Below are positions 1 to 6,757 of a stretch of DNA of 8,213 nt, one piece after another. The position numbers and the translations under genes are program-made. The stretch covers positions 1-8,213 of the forward strand of contig DASQLD010000242.1 of NCBI GenBank assembly GCA_035630195.1. Direction: 5' to 3'. Below the pieces are notes generated by a model. The model was not told the DNA's origin, ran no database searches, and was given only the letters and a program-made list of their open reading frames with translations. Each line of letters begins with the position of its first letter. Position 1 is the first letter of the stretch. The stretch is from DASQDN01 sp035630195 (GTDB lineage: Bacteria; Acidobacteriota; Terriglobia; Bryobacterales; Bryobacteraceae).

Positions 1-1436
1 ATGAAATATCCATCTTCATCACCGGCGAAGATCAGCCCGCCGCCCGTCGACAGAGTTCCAGCCCAAGGAGCTTTATCGAAACGAAAATCCCACTTGGTCT
101 CGCCTGTTAGCGGATCGATTGCTTTCAGCAAACCCCACTCCCGCTCTTCCGTGACGCCGCGAAACACACTACCCCAGAACGGCTTGCCTTCGATGTATTT
201 CGGTGGAGACGAGAAGAAAACATCGCACGCCTCTCGAACCGTGAAGTAGAACCAGCCGGTCTGCGGATTGTAGGAGGGCGCCATCCAATTGGTCGCTCCC
301 GCTAAGCCAGGACACTGTCGATTGCCGTCAGGACTTGGTTCGGTTTCCCCGTTTAGAATCGGCTTGCCCTTTGCGTCGAAGCCCTTCGCCCATGTTTGAC
401 GGGCGAACTGTTTCGCACTCAGGAACTCACCGGTGGTTCGATCGAGCACATAGAAGAAGCCGTTGCGGTTGGCTTGTAGGAGCAGCTTGCGCGGCTTACC
501 TTGCCAGTCCAGATCCAGCAGCATCGGCGATTCGTTCGCGTCCCAGTCATGCGTGTCATGCGGCGTGAACTGATAATGCCACTTCATCTTTCCTGTGTCC
601 GCATCGAGCGCCAGGACCGAATCGGTATACAAATTGTCGCCAAGGCGTTCCTTCCCATACAAGCCCGGACCCGGGTTGCCTGTAGGCCAATACAGCAGAT
701 TCAATGCTGGATCGAATGTGCCGGTGAGCCACGTACCGCCGCCCCCGCGCCGCCAGGAATCGCCTAGCCATGTGTCGCCGCCGGGTTCCGTTTTTGTGGG
801 AGTCGTATATGTCCGCCAGACGCGCTTTCCGGTCGCGGCATCGTACGCATCGAGAAATCCACGTATGCCATATTCCCCGCCCGTGATCCCGACGATGACC
901 TTATCCTTCACCACAAGCGGCGCGACCGTGGCGCCGAAGCCCTTGAGATAGTCGGCCATCTCGGCTTCCCAGATCAGCTTGCCGGTACGAGTGTCCAGCG
1001 CGACAACGTGAGCGTTCGGAACGGCCATGAAGACGCGATCGCCAAGTATCGCCAGCCCGCGATTCACCGTCCCATTTACGAATTCCTTATTGGCAGGCAA
1101 CGGGTACTTGTAGCGCCATAATTGGCGCCCGGTTTTGGCGTCTATAGCGAAAGCCGTTCCTTCCCCGCCCGTTAGGTACATCACACCGTCAACTACGAGT
1201 GGAACCGCTTGAATCGTACCGCCGACACCCGTCTGGAACATCCATTCGAGCCGCAGGTCCTTAACATTCGACGTGTTGATCTGTCTAAGATCACGATGCC
1301 GGACAGCAGAGTAATCGCCCCAGTAAGTGAGCCAGTTCTGTTGTTCTTTCCTGGCATTGACAAGGCGATCGTACGTGACCTGTCCCGGCAACTGGAGCAA
1401 TAGAGCCAGCGCAATCCCTACGATCCTCATCTTCAT
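1..1436 (-). CDS. PQQ-dependent alcohol dehydrogenase (quinoprotein), 3' end outside window
   Basis: A periplasmic quinoprotein dehydrogenase that should oxidise an alcohol or sugar with PQQ and pass electrons to a cytochrome c. The reading frame is open from the ATG at 1436 to the window edge: 478 codons, no in-frame stop. The family is usually about 560-600 residues, so the C-terminal part is missing. Residues 4-17 form a hydrophobic signal peptide. Propeller repeat motifs such as DAKTGRQLW (99-107) and DAATGKRVW (199-207) recur. The active site is recognisable: Glu188 in GGEYGIRG and Asn254 in PTGNPGP (metal ligands), Trp298-Asp299 in HDTHDWDAN (probable catalytic Asp), Arg324 in NRNGFFYVLDR, and Asn383-Trp384 in GATNW. 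The vicinal Cys pair found near residue 120 in many relatives is absent (NGTVNRG). It overlaps the upstream cytochrome gene by four bases, so the two are probably co-translated and the cytochrome is the likely electron acceptor. The visible part has no heme motif. Family sure; substrate unknown. Confidence 0.95.
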   Translation of the reverse strand, partial: MKMRIVGIALALLLQLPGQVTYDRLVNARKEQQNWLTYWGDYSAVRHRDLRQINTSNVKDLRLEWMFQTGVGGTIQAVPLVVDGVMYLTGGEGTAFAIDAKTGRQLWRYKYPLPANKEFVNGTVNRGLAILGDRVFMAVPNAHVVALDTRTGKLIWEAEMADYLKGFGATVAPLVVKDKVIVGITGGEYGIRGFLDAYDAATGKRVWRTYTTPTKTEPGGDTWLGDSWRRGGGGTWLTGTFDPALNLLYWPTGNPGPGLYGKERLGDNLYTDSVLALDADTGKMKWHYQFTPHDTHDWDANESPMLLDLDWQGKPRKLLLQANRNGFFYVLDRTTGEFLSAKQFARQTWAKGFDAKGKPILNGETEPSPDGNRQCPGLAGATNWMAPSYNPQTGWFYFTVREACDVFFSSPPKYIEGKPFWGSVFRGVTEEREWGLLKAIDPLTGETKWDFRFDKAPWAGTLSTGGGLIFAGDEDGYF

Positions 1437-2206
1437 CGGATGCCCTCAACCTTCTTCACGTCAGCGCCTTGCCGTGTCTGTCCCTTGAGTGTCGAGAGAT
1501 AGGCGACGAGATCGTTCAATATGTTCTTGGGCATCCCCTTATAGCCGGGCATGAGCGATTCTGTCATGTGATCTACCTGGCGCACTTCGTCCTTGATGAA
1601 GGATCGAAATTCCTGGGAAGGAAGCCGGAGCTGGACTGTGAAGCTGTCCTCATTAACGCGAGCGCCCACGATCTTGCCGCCGTCCTTCGTTATGACGGTG
1701 ACGCCGCGATATTGGTCGGGGATATCGGCTGAGGGTTCGGCGATCGATTCTTCGAGATACTTTACCGATCGTGCACCGCCAATGCGTGTCAGTTCCGGCC
1801 CATAGACGCTGCCTTCCGTCCCGATCTGATGACACCCCGAGCAGCCGTGACGCACATACATCTTTCTACCGTTCGCGGGATCGCCTGTCGCTTTCTGGAC
1901 ACCCACGCCTGAACCACGCAGATGGTTCAGAAATCCGACGACCTGCACTGTTTCTTCGGACGCAAGGCTTTTGAAGGCGGGCATGCTCGTGCCCGGAACT
2001 CCGTCGCGAATGATACGCCGCAGTTCCGTGTCGGTCTTCTTCGTTCCACCGACGAGATCGGGTCCACGACCGCCCAGGCCGTTAATGCCATGGCAGAACG
2101 CGCAATTACTGCGATAGATCGCGCGGCCTTTTTCAACAGCGAGGGTCTGCGCAACGACAAAACCAGGACAGCAAAACAACGCAACAAAGCAGAAGCGACG
2201 CAGCAT
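1433..2206 (-). CDS. Secreted diheme c-type cytochrome with PVC-type heme-binding domain
   Basis: A 257-residue exported electron carrier with two covalently bound hemes. Residues 1-20 are a signal peptide (MLRRF, hydrophobic core, cleavage near VVAQ). Domain 1 (about 24-97) is a small class I cytochrome: CAFCH at 35-39, probable axial Met75 in TSMPAF. Domain 2 (about 109-241) starts with CSGCH at 122-126, followed by YGPELTRIGG. A beta-rich stretch (about 168-211, VITKDGGKIVGARV) then separates the heme site from the probable ligand Met219 in SLMPGY, and the domain ends NDLVAYLSTLKG. I recognise this layout as the heme-binding domain common in Planctomycetes, Verrucomicrobia and Acidobacteria. 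The frame stays open upstream to 3064, but that part lies antisense to a convincing plus-strand gene, and the signal peptide fixes the start at 2206. It overlaps the PQQ dehydrogenase by four bases, suggesting it accepts that enzyme's electrons. No Shine-Dalgarno sequence is visible; a TATAAT hexamer lies 16 bases upstream. Confidence 0.93.
   Translation of the reverse strand: MLRRFCFVALFCCPGFVVAQTLAVEKGRAIYRSNCAFCHGINGLGGRGPDLVGGTKKTDTELRRIIRDGVPGTSMPAFKSLASEETVQVVGFLNHLRGSGVGVQKATGDPANGRKMYVRHGCSGCHQIGTEGSVYGPELTRIGGARSVKYLEESIAEPSADIPDQYRGVTVITKDGGKIVGARVNEDSFTVQLRLPSQEFRSFIKDEVRQVDHMTESLMPGYKGMPKNILNDLVAYLSTLKGQTRQGADVKKVEGIR
1443..1447 (-). promoter_or_regulatory. Ribosome binding site of the PQQ dehydrogenase gene
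   Basis: GAGGG on the minus strand, inside the last codons of the cytochrome gene, six bases upstream of the ATG at 1436. A second in-frame ATG lies at 1430. The spacing favours 1436, which also gives the ATGA stop-start overlap. Confidence 0.55.
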
Positions 2207-2284
2207 ATGGATTGGCTTGACTATTATAGGCGCGCCGACCAAGAGCTTATGGGGTAGCGACTCATCGTTGATACAATCCGGGAC
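2207..2284. promoter_or_regulatory. Divergent promoter region between cytochrome and TIM-barrel genes
   Basis: The only gap between two divergent gene starts, 78 bases, so it must drive both operons. For the minus strand there is a perfect TATAAT at 2228-2223, ending 16 bases before the ATG at 2206, but no good -35 at 16-18 bases spacing. For the plus strand, TACAAT at 2272-2277 ends seven bases before the ATG at 2285, a spacing expected for a leaderless or near-leaderless transcript; again no clear -35. An 8-base palindrome GGCGCGCC at 2229-2236 directly abuts the minus-strand TATAAT and could be an operator half or chance. Position is certain; the individual elements are guesses by eye. Confidence 0.5.
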
Positions 2285-3340
2285 ATGTTTCGGACCGTTG
2301 TTGCGTTTGCACTCCTGGCGACCTCTGCAGTCGCGGCTTCTAAGACCGTCGTCACCATTCAGGGCGATCGATTTCTCATTAACGGGCAACCGACTTACAA
2401 AGGCCGCACTTGGCAGGGCCACAAGATCGAGGGTCTGCTGATGAACTCCCGTATGGTGCAAGGTATCTACGATGACGCCAATCCGGAGACTGCCAAACGA
2501 TGGGCATACAAAGATTCCGACAAGTGGGACGCCGAGCGCAATACGCGCGAATTTCTGGCGGCAATGCCGGAATGGCGTAAGCACGGGCTTCTCGGAATCA
2601 CGATTAATTTGCAGGGCGGAAGTCCGGAAGGCTATTCGAAAGCACAGCCATGGGACAACAGCGCTATCGCGCCGGACGGCTCGTTGCGCCCCGTCTATAT
2701 GGCGCGATTGAAGCGAATTCTCGACAAGGCTGACGATCTGGGAATGGCCGTGATCCTGGGGATCTTTTACTTTGGTCAAGATGAGCGAGTAAAGGATGAA
2801 GCAGCCGTCATCAAAGCAGTGGATAACACAGTGGACTGGGTGTTCGATCGTGGCTATCGCAACGTTCTGATCGAGGTCAATAACGAATGCAACGTTACGC
2901 GCTATGAGCATGCGATTCTCAAGCCCGCCCGTATTCACGAGTTGATCGATCGCGTCAAATCTCGCACACGCGGCGGCCAGCGGCTGCTTGTCAGCACCAG
3001 TTACGGTGGCAATAAGGTTCCCGAAGAGAATGTCGTGCGCTCCAGTGACTTTCTGCTGCTTCACGGTAATGGCGTGAAAGATCCGAAGCGGATATCGGAG
3101 ATGGTTCAGCAGACGCGCGCCGTTCCGGGCTACACTCCGAAGCCGATTCTATTCAACGAAGACGATCACTTCGATTTCGATAAGCCCGATTACAACATGC
3201 TCGGTTCAATTCGTGAGTTTGCTTCGTGGGGCTACTTCGATCCGGAAGGCTACCAATCCCCGCCGGTAAATTGGGGCCTTGATACGGATCGCAAGAAGGC
3301 CTTCTTCGGTAAGTTGAAAGAGGTTACTGGAGCGAAGTGA
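2285..3340 (+). CDS. Putative secreted glycoside hydrolase-like TIM-barrel protein
   Basis: A 351-residue exported protein that I cannot place in a named family. Residues 1-18 are a signal peptide (cleavage near AVAA). A short beta segment ending FLINGQPTYKGRTW (30-43) resembles the N-terminal strand motif that precedes many clan A glycosidase barrels. What follows alternates strands and helices in TIM-barrel fashion: GLLGITINLQGG (101-112), LGMAVILGIFYFGQ (152-165), YRNVLIEVNNECN (191-203), QRLLVSTSYGG (232-242), DFLLLHGNG (255-263), PKPILFNEDDHF (286-297). Clan GH-A enzymes carry the acid/base Glu after Asn at the end of strand 4 and the nucleophile Glu on strand 7; Glu201 (NNE) and Glu292 (FNED) sit where these are expected. 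Aromatics around 318-330 (YFDPEGY, NW) could line a sugar site. The next gene starts inside its stop codon. Exported: confident. Glycosidase: probable by motif only; substrate unknown. An inactive carbohydrate-binding barrel is the main alternative. Confidence 0.82.
   Translation: MFRTVVAFALLATSAVAASKTVVTIQGDRFLINGQPTYKGRTWQGHKIEGLLMNSRMVQGIYDDANPETAKRWAYKDSDKWDAERNTREFLAAMPEWRKHGLLGITINLQGGSPEGYSKAQPWDNSAIAPDGSLRPVYMARLKRILDKADDLGMAVILGIFYFGQDERVKDEAAVIKAVDNTVDWVFDRGYRNVLIEVNNECNVTRYEHAILKPARIHELIDRVKSRTRGGQRLLVSTSYGGNKVPEENVVRSSDFLLLHGNGVKDPKRISEMVQQTRAVPGYTPKPILFNEDDHFDFDKPDYNMLGSIREFASWGYFDPEGYQSPPVNWGLDTDRKKAFFGKLKEVTGAK
3329..3332 (+). promoter_or_regulatory. Ribosome binding site candidate of the ATL gene
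   Basis: GGAG four bases upstream of the GTG start at 3337, within the end of the TIM-barrel gene. The spacing is a little short; GAGG at 3320-3323 is a second, more distant candidate. Together with the GTGA stop-start overlap it supports initiation at GTG by translational coupling. Confidence 0.4.
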
Positions 3341-3621
3341 AGCTCGAAGAGTTTCGCGAGGTCATTCGTCGCATCCCTCGCGGTCGTGTGATGACATATG
3401 GCGAAGTCGCAACTGCAGCCGGCCATCGCGGTTCGGCAAGACAGGTGGTCTGGGCCCTGCAGAATTGCGGGGCCGACATCCCATGGCACCGTGTCGTCGG
3501 CTCCGGCGGCAAAATTCTACTTCCCGGTGAGGCGGCCTTGGAACAAAGGCTGAGGCTTGAGGCCGAAGGCGTCCGTTTCAAGAACGGCCGTGTGAACCTA
3601 GAAAAGAAACTTAAGTCCTAA
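3337..3621 (+). CDS. Alkyltransferase-like protein (ATL), MGMT family, Cys-to-Trp active site
   Basis: A 94-residue DNA-lesion-recognition protein related to O6-alkylguanine-DNA alkyltransferase. The family's PCHR active-site motif reads PWHRVV here (49-54): Trp50 replaces the alkyl-accepting Cys, the hallmark of ATL proteins such as Atl1 of fission yeast and Atl (YbaZ) of E. coli. Those bind O6-alkylguanine, cannot remove the alkyl group, and hand the lesion to nucleotide excision repair. Other conserved parts are VMTYGEVA (18-25, with the Tyr that rotates the base), GSARQVVWAL (32-41, Arg35 as the intercalating finger) and the GSGGKI loop (55-60). Only the C-terminal DNA-binding domain is present, as usual for ATLs; the length is at the short end. 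The start is GTG, overlapping the preceding stop by four bases (GTGA). The next in-frame Met (residue 19) would cut into the domain. Its 3' end overlaps the receptor gene on the other strand by 24 bases. It has no signal peptide, so it is cytoplasmic. Confidence 0.93.
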   Translation: MKLEEFREVIRRIPRGRVMTYGEVATAAGHRGSARQVVWALQNCGADIPWHRVVGSGGKILLPGEAALEQRLRLEAEGVRFKNGRVNLEKKLKS

Positions 3622-6600
3622 CTGCAGACGGCGTGGACTGCCGGCAGATAACACGGCTCCAAAGCTGGGCGAGCCAAGAAAGTTATCCGGCTGATCGTAG
3701 TTGATGCGATTGAACAGGTTGAATGCTTCCACGCGGAACTGTACTCCTAGACGCTCGGTCAACTGCGTAGTCTTAACAATCGACGCGTTCACTACGGCAA
3801 GTCCAGGTCCTTCGACAACATTGCGTCCAGCATTTCCAAATTTACCGAAGGCCGGCATTGCAAATGCTGATGTGTCGAACCATCGCAGTTCGGTGGGATC
3901 GCTAAGCTTTGGATCTCTGACAACGTTCGGCCGGTCGTTGGCTCCGAAACCAAGTGAGCTTCGGCCGGTGTTGCTGTTGTCGTTGTCCGGCTGCAGAGCA
4001 ACCGTGAAGGGGCGGCCAGACTGAAATTGCCACACGCCATTGGTTTGCCATCCATTCAAGAACCAATTTCCACGGAACGGTAAATCGTAGCTGTAGCTGA
4101 CGGACAAGCGATGCCGCACATCGAAGCTGCTGCGACCGCGCTCGGCGCGAAGATTGTAGCTATCTTGTGGGAAATTCGCATCGCCTGCGCTGGTGAAAAA
4201 CCCCGACGCGTCATCGATCGACCGGCCCCAGGTGTACGATGCAAGCGCTGTTAAGCCTTTGGAGAATCGCTGTTGAAAGCGAGTCTGAAACGAGTGATAG
4301 CTCGAGTTCCCCCGAGATTCCAAAATATTGACGTCATCAAACCGCGGATTCGGACGAAGATTCGGGCTAACCGGGCTCGGCTGTGGTTGATTGATGTCGC
4401 GCGCCGAGATCAATCCTGTACCTTTCGTTCCTGCATAGGTGAGCTCCAATACGCGTCCGCTACCCATGCCCCGCTGGATGTTGAAGTTCCAATGCTGAAG
4501 ATACGGTGTACGGAGATCGCGTTGGATCGCGAACGCCGAGCCGGGAATCGGGAACGGATAGTTGCTGGGGAACGGATCCGACAACGTAAGCGGGAACTGT
4601 GGGAGAGCCGCGTACAAATGGAAATTGTAGTACGGAGGGCTGAAATAGAGACCCTCACTCGGCGCAAGCGCCGACTGATCGAAGTAGAGACCATAGGCAG
4701 CGCGAATGACCGTATCGTTCGCGACCGTCCAAGCGAGCCCGAGACGCGGCGCAAGGTTGTTCTTGTCCGCATAGTAACCGGACCGGGGCATATCTCCTGT
4801 TCCCACAGGTGTCAGCGAACCAGTCGTCACATCGTAGAGATTCGCCCGATCCCGAATGTCGACCCCGGGAGAAGTATATTCGTACCGTACACCGGCCGAG
4901 AGGGTTAACGTCGGTGTAATACGCCAGGTATCATTGACGAAAAGTCCGTAAGTTTCGGACCGCAGGTTTTGATGATTGTCGAGCTGCGCTGCTCCCGTCA
5001 CCACCGGAAATCCCTGCAGCAGATCGCCGAGGGGGTTGCCCGTGATTCCAAAGAACGTTAGCAATCCTCGCGATTGAATATCGCGATACGCATTCTGTTG
5101 AAGATATCGAACTTCACCGCCGAACTTCAGGAAATGGCGGCCGGTGGAGTACGTCGCCTGATCAACGATTTGATAGGTGTTTGTCACGCTGTGCTGCGGA
5201 TTGTTGTATTCATCACCCAGCGGTGAAAAGCCAGGCAAGCTGATGAAGGATAGTCCCTGCGACCGGTCATTGAGCCAGATTTCAGGCAGGCCAACCTGCG
5301 CGTTTAAGCTGCGGTCCTGATTCTCTTGATACGCGCCGGCCGCAACGCGATTGAAGCCAAGGCGAACCTCATTGATGAACCGAGGCGTAAAGACGTGAGT
5401 TTCGCTGGCCATGATATTCGAAGCCCGACGGGGAACTTCAGTACCGAAACCCGGAACGCGAGCAAAGCCAGGACCGGAGAAAGGCTCAAACAAGAGCCGG
5501 TCAGCGCAACTGTAACGCAGAGCGAAATCGGACGACTCGCCAAATTTCTGATCCAAACGGGCATCGAAGTGATGAGTTCGATCACTAAGAATCGGCGAGG
5601 AGACGAAGTTCTGCCCAAACGTGGAACGATTCGGCAGAGGATAAAGATTCGCGATGGCGCCGCCCACGGGATGAATACGCTGTGCCGGAATACGATTGCC
5701 AGGAAACGGCTGCTGCGTGAACAAATCGATGGGAGGATTGGGCGTCTGTGAGAAATCACCCGTGCGTTCGAGAACCGTGGGGACGTTCGTTATGCGTGTG
5801 ATTCCTTCCTTGGTCCGGCGACCTTCGTAGTCGACGAAAAAGAACGTGCGGTCCTTGACGATGGGCCCACCCAATACGGCGCCAAACTGATTTCGCTGAT
5901 AACGAGGCGCAGACTCGCTGGCAGGCGCAAAATGATTTCTCTCATCGAGCGCGGCATTGCGGAAGAACTCCCAGGCTGTGCCATGAAACACATTAGTCCC
6001 GGAGTTCAGCACAACGTTGATCTGTCCGCCCGCGTTTCGTCCAAACGATGCGTCATACGTGTGCGTGAGAACTTCGAACTCGCGAATGGCATCGACCGGC
6101 GGCGTTACGCCGACACCATTTAACTTGGGGTCACCATTGTAAACGCCATCGAGAATGAAGTTGTTCGCGTCCTCGCGAGCGCCGTTGACGTGGATCGCAA
6201 AGTCACCGCGCACCGATCCAGCCGAACCTTGCGCTGCCGGCGCAGTTCCGGGAGCAAGTAAAGTCAGGTCGTAGAAGTTCCGGCCATCCAACGGTAGAGC
6301 GCGCAGAGATCGCTGCTCGATCACTGGCCCAAGTTCCATGGTTTCAGACTTCAATGCATCGGCGACCGCTGTGACAGTTGTCTGCTCCCCTTTTGATCCC
6401 GCCTCAAGAACGACGTCGATACGCGCAACTTCGTTGACATTGAGAATGAATTGCCGCGTGCTTGTCCGAAAGTTGTCTTTCGTCAATTCCAGCTTGTATG
6501 TCCCGGGCGCGAGAGAACTGAACGTATACTCGCCATGGGCGCCGGCAAGTGTCGAGCGTTTTCCATTCGTCTCTTCCTGTGTCAGTACAACTTCGACGGA

Positions 6601-6708
6601 AGGAACTCGGGCATCCGATGCATCCGTAACGATGCCGGTGACAGAGCCACGCCAGGTCTGACTATAGACAGAAATAGTGAGAAGCAAACTAGCAAGACAT
6701 ATGCGCAT
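3598..6708 (-). CDS. TonB-dependent receptor, Oar-like, with carboxypeptidase-regulatory-like domain
   Basis: A giant outer-membrane receptor or porin, 1036 residues from this ATG. Residues 1-17 are a signal peptide (MRIC, hydrophobic core, cleavage near YSQ). Residues about 22-103 form a carboxypeptidase-regulatory-like beta-sandwich (GSVTGIVTDASDARVPSVEV, then GEYTFSSLAPGTYKLEL). The plug follows at about 120-245: LPLDGRNFYDLTLLAPGT, NGAREDANNFILDGV, DAIREFEV and GGQINVVLNSGTNVFHG. The rest is a long beta-barrel rich in aromatic and Asn/Asp residues, ending LGLKFLF with the terminal Phe of outer-membrane proteins. Acidobacteriota carry many such receptors; known or presumed ligands include polysaccharide fragments and proteins, but nothing here identifies the cargo. 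An in-frame TTG at 6732 would add eight residues (MNESPVIL) ahead of the signal peptide; neither start has a clear Shine-Dalgarno sequence and I prefer ATG. It lies 49 bases downstream of the propeller gene on the same strand, so co-transcription is likely. Confidence 0.95.
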   Translation of the reverse strand: MRICLASLLLTISVYSQTWRGSVTGIVTDASDARVPSVEVVLTQEETNGKRSTLAGAHGEYTFSSLAPGTYKLELTKDNFRTSTRQFILNVNEVARIDVVLEAGSKGEQTTVTAVADALKSETMELGPVIEQRSLRALPLDGRNFYDLTLLAPGTAPAAQGSAGSVRGDFAIHVNGAREDANNFILDGVYNGDPKLNGVGVTPPVDAIREFEVLTHTYDASFGRNAGGQINVVLNSGTNVFHGTAWEFFRNAALDERNHFAPASESAPRYQRNQFGAVLGGPIVKDRTFFFVDYEGRRTKEGITRITNVPTVLERTGDFSQTPNPPIDLFTQQPFPGNRIPAQRIHPVGGAIANLYPLPNRSTFGQNFVSSPILSDRTHHFDARLDQKFGESSDFALRYSCADRLLFEPFSGPGFARVPGFGTEVPRRASNIMASETHVFTPRFINEVRLGFNRVAAGAYQENQDRSLNAQVGLPEIWLNDRSQGLSFISLPGFSPLGDEYNNPQHSVTNTYQIVDQATYSTGRHFLKFGGEVRYLQQNAYRDIQSRGLLTFFGITGNPLGDLLQGFPVVTGAAQLDNHQNLRSETYGLFVNDTWRITPTLTLSAGVRYEYTSPGVDIRDRANLYDVTTGSLTPVGTGDMPRSGYYADKNNLAPRLGLAWTVANDTVIRAAYGLYFDQSALAPSEGLYFSPPYYNFHLYAALPQFPLTLSDPFPSNYPFPIPGSAFAIQRDLRTPYLQHWNFNIQRGMGSGRVLELTYAGTKGTGLISARDINQPQPSPVSPNLRPNPRFDDVNILESRGNSSYHSFQTRFQQRFSKGLTALASYTWGRSIDDASGFFTSAGDANFPQDSYNLRAERGRSSFDVRHRLSVSYSYDLPFRGNWFLNGWQTNGVWQFQSGRPFTVALQPDNDNSNTGRSSLGFGANDRPNVVRDPKLSDPTELRWFDTSAFAMPAFGKFGNAGRNVVEGPGLAVVNASIVKTTQLTERLGVQFRVEAFNLFNRINYDQPDNFLGSPSFGAVLSAGSPRRLQLGLKFLF

Positions 6709-6757
6709 AAGTATGACGGGAGACTCGTTCAACTGGTTCTTTAACTATAACCCCGGA
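6709..6757 (-). other. Short intergenic spacer between propeller and receptor genes
   Basis: This 49-base gap holds a TTG in frame with the receptor (6732) and a TATAGT hexamer upstream of it. I see no inverted repeat resembling a terminator, which supports read-through from the propeller gene. A secondary promoter here cannot be excluded. Confidence 0.35.

Noticed and set aside
595..951. 118-codon plus-strand open frame, and other short frames between 1 and 1436.
   Set aside because: They are shadows of the PQQ dehydrogenase, whose minus-strand frame is continuous across the whole region and carries the active-site motifs.
2207..3064. Open 286-codon upstream extension of the cytochrome frame, which would give a 543-residue protein.
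   Set aside because: It lies antisense to the whole front of the TIM-barrel gene, has no recognisable domain, and would bury the cytochrome's signal peptide in the middle of the protein. The internal ATG at 2206 gives a complete exported cytochrome.
4273..4908. 211-codon open frame on the plus strand.
   Set aside because: Fully antisense to the receptor barrel; its composition is very rich in Arg and Ile with no motif, as expected for a shadow frame.
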